Notes: generated by a model not told the origin, from the sequence alone. Counted from the stretch's first letter, positions 1 to 8,263 are shown. The stretch is DNA of 13,295 bases from DASZZV01 sp035544835 (GCA_035544835.1 DASZZV010000198.1:1-13295); one strand, 5' to 3'. Translations and numbers: made by a program.

Positions 1-7
1 AGCGGCC

Positions 8-269
8 TAAATACTGGGAGTTTCTTAGAAGCCGCAGCGAAGGATCTCAAGATATAGCGATCTGAATTCAGATCCTGCCGCTGGAGATCCTTCGCCGCGG
101 CGGCTCAAGATGACAAGCACGTTTCTTTCCCTCATCGGCGACGCAGCGTCGTGCCTTGCTCAGGATGACAAGCTCGGGAAACCTGCGTAAACATTGGGAG
201 GTTCATTAGAAACTGCGGCTCGGGATGACAAGCTTGTTACATTCTCCTCGTTGGCGATGCAGCGTCGTG
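8..269. repeat. Decayed palindromic repeat cluster (left end)
   Basis: No gene is visible in positions 1-290. An imperfect inverted repeat has arms at 31-48 and 84-101 (one mismatch in 18), and its loop contains a perfect 16-base palindrome at 59-74. The motif CTCRRGATGACAAGC occurs three times in direct orientation (104-118, 159-173, 219-233). A 17-base stretch is duplicated at 137-153 and 253-269 with one mismatch. A linker that begins GGGAA and ends TTAGAA is seen at 176-211, and partly at 8-30. The same linker and the GATGACA ends recur at 12988-13268 in the opposite orientation, so this is a degenerate copy of that family. Confidence 0.75.
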
Positions 270-290
270 ATTCGCCCGGTAGCAGTCGTC

Positions 291-296
291 TACAAT
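291..296 (+). promoter_or_regulatory. Candidate -10 element of the propeller-protein gene
   Basis: TACAAT differs from the TATAAT consensus at one base and lies 29 bases before the GTG start at 326. A transcript would begin near 303 and carry the GAGGAG ribosome-binding site at 315-320. I see no good -35 hexamer at 16-18 bases spacing, so this is a candidate only. It lies just beyond the repeat cluster. Confidence 0.35.
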
Positions 297-325
297 CCTC
301 GCGAAACTGAAGTCGAGGAGATCCC

Positions 326-3300
326 GTGAGACGAATCACAATCCCGTTCCTTCTGCTGTTCAACGTTCTGCCCGCCGCTTACTCACAAGTCGATCCCGAT
401 CTGTTGTCGGGTATGAAGGCGCGATCGATCGGCCCTGCGGCCATGAGCGGGCGCGTAGCAGCCATCGACGGGGTCATGTCGAATCCGGACATTCTCTACG
501 TCGGTGCGGCAACGGGTGGAGTATGGAAATCGGCCGACGGCGGCACTTCCTGGACCCCGATCTTCGACGATCAACCTGTGGCCGCGATCGGGGCTCTGGC
601 GATCAATCAGGCTACGCCCGACATCGTCTGGGTGGGCACGGGTGAGGGAAACGTACGCAACAGCGTCTCGGTCGGTAATGGCATTTACAAGACCGTCGAC
701 GGCGGCAAGACCTGGTCGCACCTCGGTCTCGACAAGACCGAGCGGATCGCGCGGATCGTGCTCGACCCAGGCAACGCCAGAGTCGCTTACGCGGCAGCGA
801 TGGGTCAGGCCTGGGGAGAAAACCCCGACCGCGGCGTCTTCAAGACTGAAGACGGCGGGAAAAGCTGGCGCAAGGTTCTGTACGTCGACGAGCGAACAGG
901 AGCAGCGGAACTGGTCATCGACCCTTCGAACCCCAATCACCTGCTGGCGGGAATGTGGGATTACAGACGCTGGCCGTGGTTCTTTCGCTCTGGTGGTGCG
1001 GGCTCTGGAATCTACTCGAGTTACGACGGCGGCGAGAGCTGGAAGCGGCTGACCGAGGAGGACGGGCTTCCGAAAGGTACGCTCGGTCGCTCAGCGTTCG
1101 CTTTCTCGAGGTCGAATCCATCGACGGTGTACGCACTGGTGGAGGCAGCGAAGAGCGCGTTCTTAAGATCTGACGACGGCGGGAAGAGCTGGAAGAAGGT
1201 CAACGATGACCCTGAGATCGATCCGCGACCCTTTTACTTTTCAGCGCTCCGGGTCGACCCGCGAAACCCTAACCGTATCTACAAGCTATGGACGCTCGTC
1301 AGCCTTTCCGAGGATGGGGGTAAGAGCTGGAGGGTGCTGGTGCCGTTTGGAAAGGTTCATCCCGACCACCACGCCATGTGGATTCCGGCCGACCATCCCG
1401 AGCTGATCGTCGACGGGAATGACGGCGGTGTGGCCATCAGTCGCGACCGTGGCAATACCTGGCGCTTCGTACCGAACCTGCCTCTGGGGCAGTACTACCA
1501 CATCAATGTCGATTTCGACCGCCCCTACCACGTGTACGGCGGCATGCAGGACAACGGATCGTGGCGTGGTCCGAGCTCCGTCTGGGAGACTGGTGCCATT
1601 CTCAGCAGCCATTGGCAGGAAGTGGCCTTCGGCGACGGCTTCGCCACGCTGGCCCTCGCCACCGATCCGACCGTCGGCTACTCGATGTCTCAGGAAGGCT
1701 ATCTGTACCGCTGGGACGTGAAGACCGGCGAGCGGAAGGATATCCGGCCTCCTTTTCCAGACGGCACTACGCTGCGTTTCAACTGGAACTCCGGGATCGC
1801 CGCCGATCCCTTCGATGGAAACACTGTTTATTACGGGAGTCAGTTTCTGCACCGCTCGACGGATCGCGGCGACAACTGGACGATCATCAGCCCTGACCTG
1901 ACCACCAACAACAAAGAGTGGCAGAACCAGGCGCGCAGCGGCGGCATCACGACCGACGCCAGCGGCGCGGAGAACTTCACGACGATCATCTCCGTTGCGC
2001 CGAGCGCGGTGACGAAAGGGGTGTTGTGGACCGGCACCGACGATGGCCGCATACACGTCACGCGGGATGGCGGAGCGACCTGGACCAGCGTGGAGGCAAA
2101 CATCAAAGGTGTCCCGAAGAACAGCTGGATCCCTCACATCGAGCCCTCGAAATTCAACGCCTCGACAGCTTTTGTCGCTTTCGACAACCATCGCCGAAGT
2201 GACTGGACGCCCTACGTCTTCCGAACCGACGACTTCGGCAAGAGCTGGACGAGTCTGGCAACGTCGAGCATTCGTGGCTATGCGCTCGATCTGGAGCAGG
2301 ACCCGGTCGACTCCAATCTTCTGTTTCTCGGAACGGAATTCGGACTCTTCGTCTCGCTCGACGGCGGCAAGGGTTGGATGCAGTGGAAGCACGGGCTGCC
2401 AACCGTATCGACGATAGCCCTCATGGTTCATCCACGCGAGCACGATCTGGTGATCGGTACTCACGGACGTGCTGGCTACATCATCGATGACATCCGCCCG
2501 CTACGCTCCATCACAGCAGCGACGATGGCCGAGCCGATTCATCTGTTCGAGATTCCCGCCGCGCAGCAATACCGCGCCCAGAGAACGCCTGGGGCGCGCT
2601 TCAGCGGTGCCACAGAATTTCGCGGCGAGAACCGTCCCTACGGGGCGCTCATCACCTACTCGCTCAATGCGTCCGGCCTTCCCCTTCCTGTAGAGGAAAA
2701 AGAGAGAGCCCGCAAAGAGAAGGAGCGCGCTGGCAAACCAAAGCCGGAGGAGATTACCGCGGCCGGAATCCCGCAGCAGCTTCTCGATGTGCCGCGAGCG
2801 GGCGAGAAGCCGGCGCCCAAAGAGTTAGCCACCAACAATCCTCCGAAGACCGGTGATGAGAAGGGACCGCAGGCCGAGATCAAAATCTTTGACGCCTCCG
2901 GAAAGAAGATCCGGACTTTCAAGGCACCGGCGACGCTCGGCGTCAATCGCGCCGCCTGGGACCTGCGCGCCGATCCCTTCAAAGATCCCCCCAAACCGAA
3001 AGAAGAAGGAGATGACAACGAGCCCACCGGGCCGGAAGTGGTCCCCGGCTCCTACATGGTTTCGGTCAGCTACGGTGGACATGAGAGCAGACAACCGCTG
3101 CAGGTATCCGGAGATCCTCGATTCACAGTTGCCGACAACGACCGGCTGGCGCACTGGGCCACCGTGAATCGAGCCGGGAAGGTACACGAGACTATCGCCC
3201 GCGCCGTTGAGCGAATTCAACGAACGCGCACCGACATTGAGGCACTGGTAGCCAGGAGCAAAACCAGGACGGAAGACAAAAAGGAGGGTAAATCAACGAC

Positions 3301-3661
3301 CGACGCGCCGGCAGCGGATGATCCGCTCACTACGGCCGGGAAGACCCTGACCGAGCGCCTCGACTCGATTGAAAAGCGGCTGTGGATTCCGCCGAAAACG
3401 CCGGGACTGCGGCGCGAGGATGACCCCTGGTCGGTTTTGTCTTATGTCGAGTCGGCCCTGGACGGAGAATTCGGGGCACCCACATCGGCACAGCTGACCT
3501 ATCTCTCTAATGTCGAGAAAAAAGTCACAGGCGTGCTCGACGATTTGAATCAGGCAATGACCACTGACGTGATCAACTTCAGGAATGAGGTCCGGAAATC
3601 AGGCATCGACCTTTTGAGCGATACGACACCTCTGACGCTGGAGGCGTCTCCGAAAAACTGA
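326..3661 (+). CDS. Secreted Asp-box (BNR/VPS10-sortilin-like) beta-propeller protein
   Basis: This 1111-residue protein begins at GTG 326, five bases after a clear GAGGAG site (315-320). Residues 1-21 form a signal peptide (basic MRR, hydrophobic core, likely cleavage after AYS), so it is probably exported to the periplasm or outside. About eleven Asp-box repeats of the form S/TxDGGxxW follow, near residues 69, 123, 174, 233, 282, 328, 371, 511, 579, 634 and 678, consistent with two stacked beta-propellers as in the VPS10/sortilin and glycosyl-hydrolase BNR families. A Lys/Glu/Pro-rich stretch (about 790-860) leads into a small beta-sandwich resembling FlgD-type domains (about 850-935), then a charged helical C-terminus. 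These large proteins are often annotated as glycosyl hydrolases, but Asp boxes are structural and I see no defined catalytic set, so enzyme activity is unproven. The gene is monocistronic. Confidence 0.85.
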   Translation: MRRITIPFLLLFNVLPAAYSQVDPDLLSGMKARSIGPAAMSGRVAAIDGVMSNPDILYVGAATGGVWKSADGGTSWTPIFDDQPVAAIGALAINQATPDIVWVGTGEGNVRNSVSVGNGIYKTVDGGKTWSHLGLDKTERIARIVLDPGNARVAYAAAMGQAWGENPDRGVFKTEDGGKSWRKVLYVDERTGAAELVIDPSNPNHLLAGMWDYRRWPWFFRSGGAGSGIYSSYDGGESWKRLTEEDGLPKGTLGRSAFAFSRSNPSTVYALVEAAKSAFLRSDDGGKSWKKVNDDPEIDPRPFYFSALRVDPRNPNRIYKLWTLVSLSEDGGKSWRVLVPFGKVHPDHHAMWIPADHPELIVDGNDGGVAISRDRGNTWRFVPNLPLGQYYHINVDFDRPYHVYGGMQDNGSWRGPSSVWETGAILSSHWQEVAFGDGFATLALATDPTVGYSMSQEGYLYRWDVKTGERKDIRPPFPDGTTLRFNWNSGIAADPFDGNTVYYGSQFLHRSTDRGDNWTIISPDLTTNNKEWQNQARSGGITTDASGAENFTTIISVAPSAVTKGVLWTGTDDGRIHVTRDGGATWTSVEANIKGVPKNSWIPHIEPSKFNASTAFVAFDNHRRSDWTPYVFRTDDFGKSWTSLATSSIRGYALDLEQDPVDSNLLFLGTEFGLFVSLDGGKGWMQWKHGLPTVSTIALMVHPREHDLVIGTHGRAGYIIDDIRPLRSITAATMAEPIHLFEIPAAQQYRAQRTPGARFSGATEFRGENRPYGALITYSLNASGLPLPVEEKERARKEKERAGKPKPEEITAAGIPQQLLDVPRAGEKPAPKELATNNPPKTGDEKGPQAEIKIFDASGKKIRTFKAPATLGVNRAAWDLRADPFKDPPKPKEEGDDNEPTGPEVVPGSYMVSVSYGGHESRQPLQVSGDPRFTVADNDRLAHWATVNRAGKVHETIARAVERIQRTRTDIEALVARSKTRTEDKKEGKSTTDAPAADDPLTTAGKTLTERLDSIEKRLWIPPKTPGLRREDDPWSVLSYVESALDGEFGAPTSAQLTYLSNVEKKVTGVLDDLNQAMTTDVINFRNEVRKSGIDLLSDTTPLTLEASPKN

Positions 3662-3767
3662 AACCCGAGAATTTCCCTGGTGACCCCGGAGAAAGTTATA
3701 TTTCAGGAAATGATCTGCTTGATCCGAGGGTTGAAATGACCGACAAGCGGATTTGCTGCGTCGTGAA

Positions 3768-3799
3768 GTTGATCATCCGGGCCGTTTCGGTCCATCAAC
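3768..3799 (+). promoter_or_regulatory. Stem-loop in the cold-shock gene leader
   Basis: The 180-base gap 3662-3841 holds the leader of the cold-shock gene. GTTGAT at 3768-3773 pairs with ATCAAC at 3794-3799, and an inner GGCC/GGTC stem closes a five-base loop. It lies about 27 bases before the AAGGAG ribosome-binding site (3826-3831). Structured leaders that change with temperature are known for cspA-type mRNAs; that this one is a thermosensor is inference. A TATATT at 3697-3702 could be the -10 element, but no matching -35 is clear. Confidence 0.3.
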
Positions 3800-3841
3800 A
3801 TCCCGGCAGGCATTCAAGATTTTTTAAGGAGATTAGTACAG

Positions 3842-4045
3842 ATGAGAAGTATCGGCACTGTGAAGTGGTTCAACGACGCAAAAGGTTTTGGTTTCATCAC
3901 CACGGAGAAAGGTGAGGACGTTTTCGTTCACTACTCCGCCATCCAGACCAAAGGCTTCCGCTCGCTCGCCGAGGGCGCCCAGGTCGAGTTCGACGTGATC
4001 CAGGGCCCCAAGGGCCTCCAGGCCGCCAACGTCAACATCGTCTAA
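3842..4045 (+). CDS. cspA: Cold-shock protein, CspA family
   Basis: This 67-residue protein is a single cold-shock domain, the usual length for CspA-type RNA chaperones that bind single-stranded RNA or DNA and melt secondary structure in the cytoplasm. The RNP1 motif KGFGFI is at residues 14-19 and RNP2 VFVHY at 27-31; the N-terminal GTVKWFND and the C-terminal KGLQAANV stretches are also typical. The start is set by AAGGAG at 3826-3831, ten bases upstream. It has its own leader and is followed 25 bases after the stop by a strong terminator, so it is a single-gene transcript. The family assignment is firm. The exact paralogue, and whether this copy is cold-induced or constitutive, cannot be told from sequence. 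Confidence 0.96.
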   Translation: MRSIGTVKWFNDAKGFGFITTEKGEDVFVHYSAIQTKGFRSLAEGAQVEFDVIQGPKGLQAANVNIV

Positions 4046-4070
4046 CTAGAAACCTATAGCATTTTCAGAG

Positions 4071-4101
4071 AGCGGATCGACGTGAGTCGAGCCGCTTTTT
4101 T
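4071..4101 (+). terminator. Rho-independent terminator after the cold-shock gene
   Basis: An 11-base-pair stem (4071-4081 with 4086-4096, one mismatch) closes a GTGA tetraloop, a GNRA-type loop, and runs directly into six T residues (4096-4101). It begins 25 bases after the stop codon of the cold-shock gene. This is a textbook intrinsic terminator. Confidence 0.92.
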
Positions 4102-4133
4102 GTTTGGGGCGTTCTCGTTGCTGCACGCATGTA

Positions 4134-4336
4134 GCGCGCGAAGGCGCGCGGCAGAACTGTAGCACCGGGCGTGAGCCCGGTGTCCCGATGCCATTTTAGA
4201 TCTGCAGCCCGCGGAGGCGGGCGACAGATCGTCGCCAGACGCTGTACCGCCCGCCTTCACGGGCTGATATCGATCGGCGCGTCATGACACCGGGCTGACG
4301 CCCGGTGCTACAGGTCTGCCGCGCGCCTTCGCGCGC
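4134..4336. repeat. 203-bp nested palindrome built from six hairpins
   Basis: The outer arms 4134-4184 and 4286-4336 are 51 bases each and inverted, with only two mismatches. An inner inverted pair, 4206-4223 and 4248-4265, has two mismatches in 18. Each outer arm is itself two hairpins: GCGCGC stems with a four-base loop (4134-4149 and 4321-4336), and CACCGGGC/GCCCGGTG stems with GTGA or TGAC loops (4163-4182 and 4288-4307). The inner arms form a GCCCGC-GGAG-GCGGGC hairpin (4207-4222) and an imperfect partner. It fills the gap between the cold-shock terminator and the GTPase gene. No coding potential is apparent. Confidence 0.9.
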
Positions 4337-4390
4337 CGGATCACGCCAGGATCTACCCTTCCCCGTCGCATCCTGGCACGCCTCCCGAAG

Positions 4391-4396
4391 TACACT
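4391..4396 (+). promoter_or_regulatory. Candidate -10 element very close to the GTPase start
   Basis: TACACT lies seven bases before ATG 4404. If used, transcription would start at or next to the ATG, giving a leaderless mRNA. This would fit the absence of any purine-rich ribosome-binding site in 4385-4403. No convincing -35 hexamer is seen, so support is weak. Confidence 0.25.
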
Positions 4397-4403
4397 CTCC
4401 TCT

Positions 4404-6170
4404 ATGCCGGCTTTGCTGGACACTGTCGTTGACCCTGAGATACACGCCCTCTTCCGCAAAGAGGCGGAGCTGCTGGTCCTTCTGCGTGAGAGCCTCGACA
4501 AAGGACAGGGCGACGAACGCCGTCGCGTCGAGGAACTCCTCGTCGGCCTCGAGCAACTCTTCACCATCGTCATCGTCGGCGAATTCAACGCCGGCAAATC
4601 GTCGCTGATCAACGCCCTTTTCGGTCAGAAGTTCCGCGTGGAGGGACCGATTCCGGTCGACGACAAAATCTCGATCCTTCATTACGGAGAGAAGCCATCA
4701 GCACGCGACATCTCCGACTTCATCACCGAGCAGACTTACCCGATCGAGTTTCTCCGCGACATCACCCTCGTCGACACTCCCGGCACCAACTCCATCGTGC
4801 AGCGGCATCAGGAGATCACAGAGGACTTCATACCTCGAGCCGATCTGGTGCTCTTTGTCACTTCCATCGACAGGCCGCTGTCCGAGTCGGAGAGAAAGTT
4901 TCTGCAGTACGTGCGTGAGTGGGGAAAGAAGATCGTATTCGTCCTGAACAAGATCGACACGAAGTCGCCCGAGGAAGTCGAGCAGGTCGTCGAGTATCTG
5001 AAGACGAATGTCCGGTCGATTTTCGGCTTCGATCCGGTTATCTTTCCGATCTCGGGAAAGCTCGCGCTGGAGGCCAAGCTCGGAGAGCTGTCGCCACGCG
5101 AGTGGACACGCAGCGCCTTCGAGCCACTGGAGGATTACATCTTCCAGACCCTGTCTGAGAAGGAGCGCATCCGACTGAAACTGGGCGCGCCGCTCGACAC
5201 GATCCTCAGTCTGACCCGAAAACAATTTGTCATGATCACGACGCGCCGGGAGGTTCTCTCTTCCGATCTGGGCAAGATCGAATCGATTCGCGAGCAGCTC
5301 AAACGCGCACAACAGGACCTCAGCTCCAACTTCCGGCAGTTCGTCCTCCGCATCGACAATCTGATGATGGAACTGGAGCGCAGAGGCGTCGAGTTTCTGG
5401 ACCGCTACATTCGCATCGGGCACCTCATGCTGCTCCGGGATGCCGCGAAGTTTCGGGAGGAGTTCCAGCGTCAGGTCTTTCACGACTGGGAAGGTTCCAT
5501 CGACCGTACCATTCAGGAATCGGTCGATTGGCTGGTCCGGGAGAACATGAAGCTCTGGAGTACGACCGTCGAGGCCTTCCACCGGAAGAGCGAGATCGAG
5601 TCGGCTACGCCTGACCTGGTCGGGAAAGTCGGTCGCGACTTCGCCTACAACCGCGACGAGGTCTACTCCCGCATCCGCACCGAAGCCGAGAACAAGATGA
5701 GCACCTTCGACCTCGGGCTGGAGAGCCGTCGCATCATCGATTCAGCCATGCAGGGCGTCATCCAGTCATTCGGTCTGGGCGCCGGGGCGCTCGGTCTCGG
5801 ATATCTGGTGTCGACTTTCTTCAGCAGCGCGGCCATCGACGTGACCGGCCTGACCGCGGCGACGATGCTGCTGGTGACCAGCTTCCTGATCCTTCCCTAT
5901 AAGCGCAGCAAAGCCAAGGCAGAATTCGGGGAGCGAATCGAGCGGCTACGGTCGCAGTTGCGCGAGGCACTGGAGAGAGAGTGTGAGGTCGAGATCGGCC
6001 GGATGATCAGCAGCATCAGCGTCGCCTTCGACCCCTACCGCCGCTTTTACGAGAGCGAGTCGGAGAAGATCGAGACCTTCGCTTCGAAGCTGGCCACCGT
6101 CGAGTCGACCGCACGCGAAATCAACGCCGCCGTCGCAGGACTCGCACAAACCCCTCCCGTTTCGAGATAA
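4404..6170 (+). CDS. Dynamin-like GTPase with C-terminal membrane hairpin
   Basis: I place the start at ATG 4404 (588 residues), because the longer frame to 4305 would translate the palindromic repeat and has no family-like sequence. The GTPase domain carries G1 GEFNAGKS (59-66), G3 DTPG (124-127) and G4 NKID (182-185). The middle region (about 250-440) is long alpha-helical with heptad character. Two hydrophobic segments follow (about 451-473 and 476-497) with a basic KRSK border and a coiled-coil tail. This order matches bacterial dynamin-like and mitofusin/FZL-like proteins, which polymerise on the inner membrane and bend, fuse or repair it. The G2 region reads PIPVDDKIS, where a threonine pair is usual, so Mg2+-dependent hydrolysis may be altered. 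The next gene begins 72 bases later on the same strand and may be co-transcribed. Membrane remodelling is inferred from family. Confidence 0.88.
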   Translation: MPALLDTVVDPEIHALFRKEAELLVLLRESLDKGQGDERRRVEELLVGLEQLFTIVIVGEFNAGKSSLINALFGQKFRVEGPIPVDDKISILHYGEKPSARDISDFITEQTYPIEFLRDITLVDTPGTNSIVQRHQEITEDFIPRADLVLFVTSIDRPLSESERKFLQYVREWGKKIVFVLNKIDTKSPEEVEQVVEYLKTNVRSIFGFDPVIFPISGKLALEAKLGELSPREWTRSAFEPLEDYIFQTLSEKERIRLKLGAPLDTILSLTRKQFVMITTRREVLSSDLGKIESIREQLKRAQQDLSSNFRQFVLRIDNLMMELERRGVEFLDRYIRIGHLMLLRDAAKFREEFQRQVFHDWEGSIDRTIQESVDWLVRENMKLWSTTVEAFHRKSEIESATPDLVGKVGRDFAYNRDEVYSRIRTEAENKMSTFDLGLESRRIIDSAMQGVIQSFGLGAGALGLGYLVSTFFSSAAIDVTGLTAATMLLVTSFLILPYKRSKAKAEFGERIERLRSQLREALERECEVEIGRMISSISVAFDPYRRFYESESEKIETFASKLATVESTAREINAAVAGLAQTPPVSR

Positions 6171-6241
6171 TTCGGCGGTTAGCCCTTCGATTCGTCAAAA
6201 TTGGGTGTAAGTGGGATTTTCCGGAGCGGTCCCGAACGGCG

Positions 6242-8263
6242 ATGAATAGTTCAGCAAGACCACATATCACTCTCGCGGCGCTTTTTTATACGGCCGCGTT
6301 CACTGTGATTCTGCTCCCGTCGTTCGCTCAGCCCTCGCTTTCGACATGGCTGCTCAATTCGCTGACGATCCTCGCCTATGCCGTCCTGACGTTCGCCAGC
6401 GTCATCCGCCGCCCCAACGACCGCCGCGTCATTCTGTTCCTCATCGCCGGCTGCGCCATCAGCCTCACCATCCTTCTCCCGCGCGTTCCCTACAGCGGGC
6501 ATACCGGCGCGGCGGCCTATCTTTATCTGGCGATTTTCCCGCTGGTCTATCTGACGAATTTCGCCGTAGTGATTCATATGGCTGCATCAATCGTGTGGGA
6601 GATGCCATTCAGCCGGCGACAGCGATTCTTCATAGTCGTTCCTTACGCCACCGCCTTGTTGCTGGCTACGGCGATCTTCGTGATGTCACTCCGCGCATCG
6701 AACGATCTGCGGCATGTCCACGACATCATGGCGTTGCTGACGGTTGTCACCTACAGCGTGGGCGGAATCACATCCCTCGTGCTGCTCGCCAACACTGCCC
6801 GCACAGAGATGAACACGCCGCGAAGCAGGCAGCTACTGGTTGTCTTCTGCGGGCTTTTACCCTGGACATTGAACATCACGTCTTACCTGTTCGCACCGGC
6901 CTTTCACGACTCCCCGATCAGTCAAGTGATCGAGGCCGTGGCCTTGCTCCTGGTGCCAATCAGTTTTTTCGTGGCCATCCTCGGTTTTCATCTCTTCGAC
7001 CTCGGGCTGGTCGTGCGCCGTGGCCTCATCTACGGAGTCGCCACGATAACCGTGGCCGGCGTGATGATTGCCACAGGACTCGCCGCCGGCAAACTCATCG
7101 AGCCGATCATCGGCGAGGCCCGGGCCAGGTGGGCCTTTTCACTCCTTTTCTTCGTGGGCGGCATTCTTCTTCGTCCGGCCGTCGCGGTCATCTCGACCGC
7201 CGTCGACCGCCGTTTTTTTCACGAGAAGATCGACCTTCGTCGGCTCGAGAAATCGATCATTCCCGAGCTTGCCAGGCTCCCGCGTACCAGCCCCGCGGCC
7301 GATTATCTCGTCAGCAGAATCCGGGTCATACTCAGCCTGGCCAGCACGTCGCTGGTGTTGCCGGATCAATCGGGACTGTTCTTCCGCGTACGTGCTGAAT
7401 CGGGAACGTTCCGCTCCGGCGCGATCGCCAAGAGCGCCGTTCTCCGGCGAGATGAGCTGGAGTTGTGGCAGCCCTATCTGGCGGACGGCTACCCGCGCCA
7501 TCGCAATGAGCTGCCTCTCACGAATGGCGAGCTGGAGGGAATGCTCGATCTCCTCGACACCGACAGCATCCTGCCGATTACCCTGAACGGTCGAATCATG
7601 GGTCTCTTCATTCTCGGCCGCTCCATGAGCGGCTGGGAGCTCGATAGCGAGGATCGCGAGCGGCTCAAGCTCATCGCCCATCAAGTCTCGGCGATGCTGG
7701 AGAATGCACGGCTTCTCGAGATTGCCACGATTGACGGCCTGACACGCCTGCCGAGATTCCAGATCGCGGAACAGCGCCTCGGAAATGAGATCGAACGGGC
7801 GCGGCGAAGCTTCCGTCCACTGTGCGCGGCCATGATCGACATCGATCATTTCAAGCGTATCAATGATACGTGGGGACACCATGCCGGTGACGCCGTTCTC
7901 CGCAGCGTGTCACGAGCCCTCACCTCACGTTCGCGCAGCACCGACATCGTCGCGCGTTACGGTGGTGACGAGTTTTTCATGCTGTTCCTCGACACAAGCC
8001 TGTCAGGCGCTGTCGGCTATCTCGAAGACCTTCGCCGGAGAATCGAGGGGCTGGTCATCACTCTCGATCAGATTGCGCCGGCCAACGTCAAAGTGACAAT
8101 CAGCGTCGGAGTCTGCGCGATCGCGACGGCCGCAGATCTCAACTCAGCCGACGAGATCATTCGCCTCGCCGACTCCGCTCTCTACCGAGCCAAGCGAGCG
8201 GGACGAAATCGAGTAGAGACCCCGGGACTGCTCAGCGAACAGGAGCGAGCGTCCAACGGGTGA
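6242..8263 (+). CDS. Membrane-bound GAF-GGDEF diguanylate cyclase
   Basis: This 673-residue protein probably makes cyclic di-GMP from two GTP at the inner membrane. About nine or ten hydrophobic segments span residues 9-318, resembling the polytopic sensor regions of some histidine kinases. A VDRRFFHEK junction (321-329) leads to a GAF-like domain (about 345-495). The GGDEF domain begins at DGLTRLP (498-504), has the nucleotide and metal segment DIDHFKRINDTWGHHAGD, and the active-site loop YGGDEF (573-578). RSTD at 565-568, five residues before GGDEF, is an intact RxxD inhibitory site, so product feedback is expected. No EAL or HD-GYP domain is present. ATG 6242 has only a weak, distant GGAG (6223-6226); the gap after the GTPase gene is 71 bases with no terminator seen. 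The signal sensed is unknown. Confidence 0.93.
   Translation: MNSSARPHITLAALFYTAAFTVILLPSFAQPSLSTWLLNSLTILAYAVLTFASVIRRPNDRRVILFLIAGCAISLTILLPRVPYSGHTGAAAYLYLAIFPLVYLTNFAVVIHMAASIVWEMPFSRRQRFFIVVPYATALLLATAIFVMSLRASNDLRHVHDIMALLTVVTYSVGGITSLVLLANTARTEMNTPRSRQLLVVFCGLLPWTLNITSYLFAPAFHDSPISQVIEAVALLLVPISFFVAILGFHLFDLGLVVRRGLIYGVATITVAGVMIATGLAAGKLIEPIIGEARARWAFSLLFFVGGILLRPAVAVISTAVDRRFFHEKIDLRRLEKSIIPELARLPRTSPAADYLVSRIRVILSLASTSLVLPDQSGLFFRVRAESGTFRSGAIAKSAVLRRDELELWQPYLADGYPRHRNELPLTNGELEGMLDLLDTDSILPITLNGRIMGLFILGRSMSGWELDSEDRERLKLIAHQVSAMLENARLLEIATIDGLTRLPRFQIAEQRLGNEIERARRSFRPLCAAMIDIDHFKRINDTWGHHAGDAVLRSVSRALTSRSRSTDIVARYGGDEFFMLFLDTSLSGAVGYLEDLRRRIEGLVITLDQIAPANVKVTISVGVCAIATAADLNSADEIIRLADSALYRAKRAGRNRVETPGLLSEQERASNG

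Noticed and set aside
1286..2464. A 392-codon open frame on the minus strand opposite the propeller gene
   Set aside because: It is a shadow of a GC-rich gene. The plus-strand product has a signal peptide and regular Asp-box repeats, whereas the minus frame shows no recognisable domain or ribosome-binding site.
4134..4336. Insertion-sequence remnant with terminal inverted repeats
   Set aside because: The arms are made of hairpins and enclose only about 100 bases without any transposase fragment, and no target-site duplication is evident.
4305..4403. N-terminal extension of the GTPase to the start at 4305
   Set aside because: These 33 codons would translate the right arm of the palindrome and unstructured sequence; ATG 4404 begins the family-like protein.
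4698..5582. A 294-codon minus-strand frame opposite the dynamin-like GTPase
   Set aside because: The plus strand encodes G1, G3 and G4 motifs in this region; the antisense frame has no family-like sequence.
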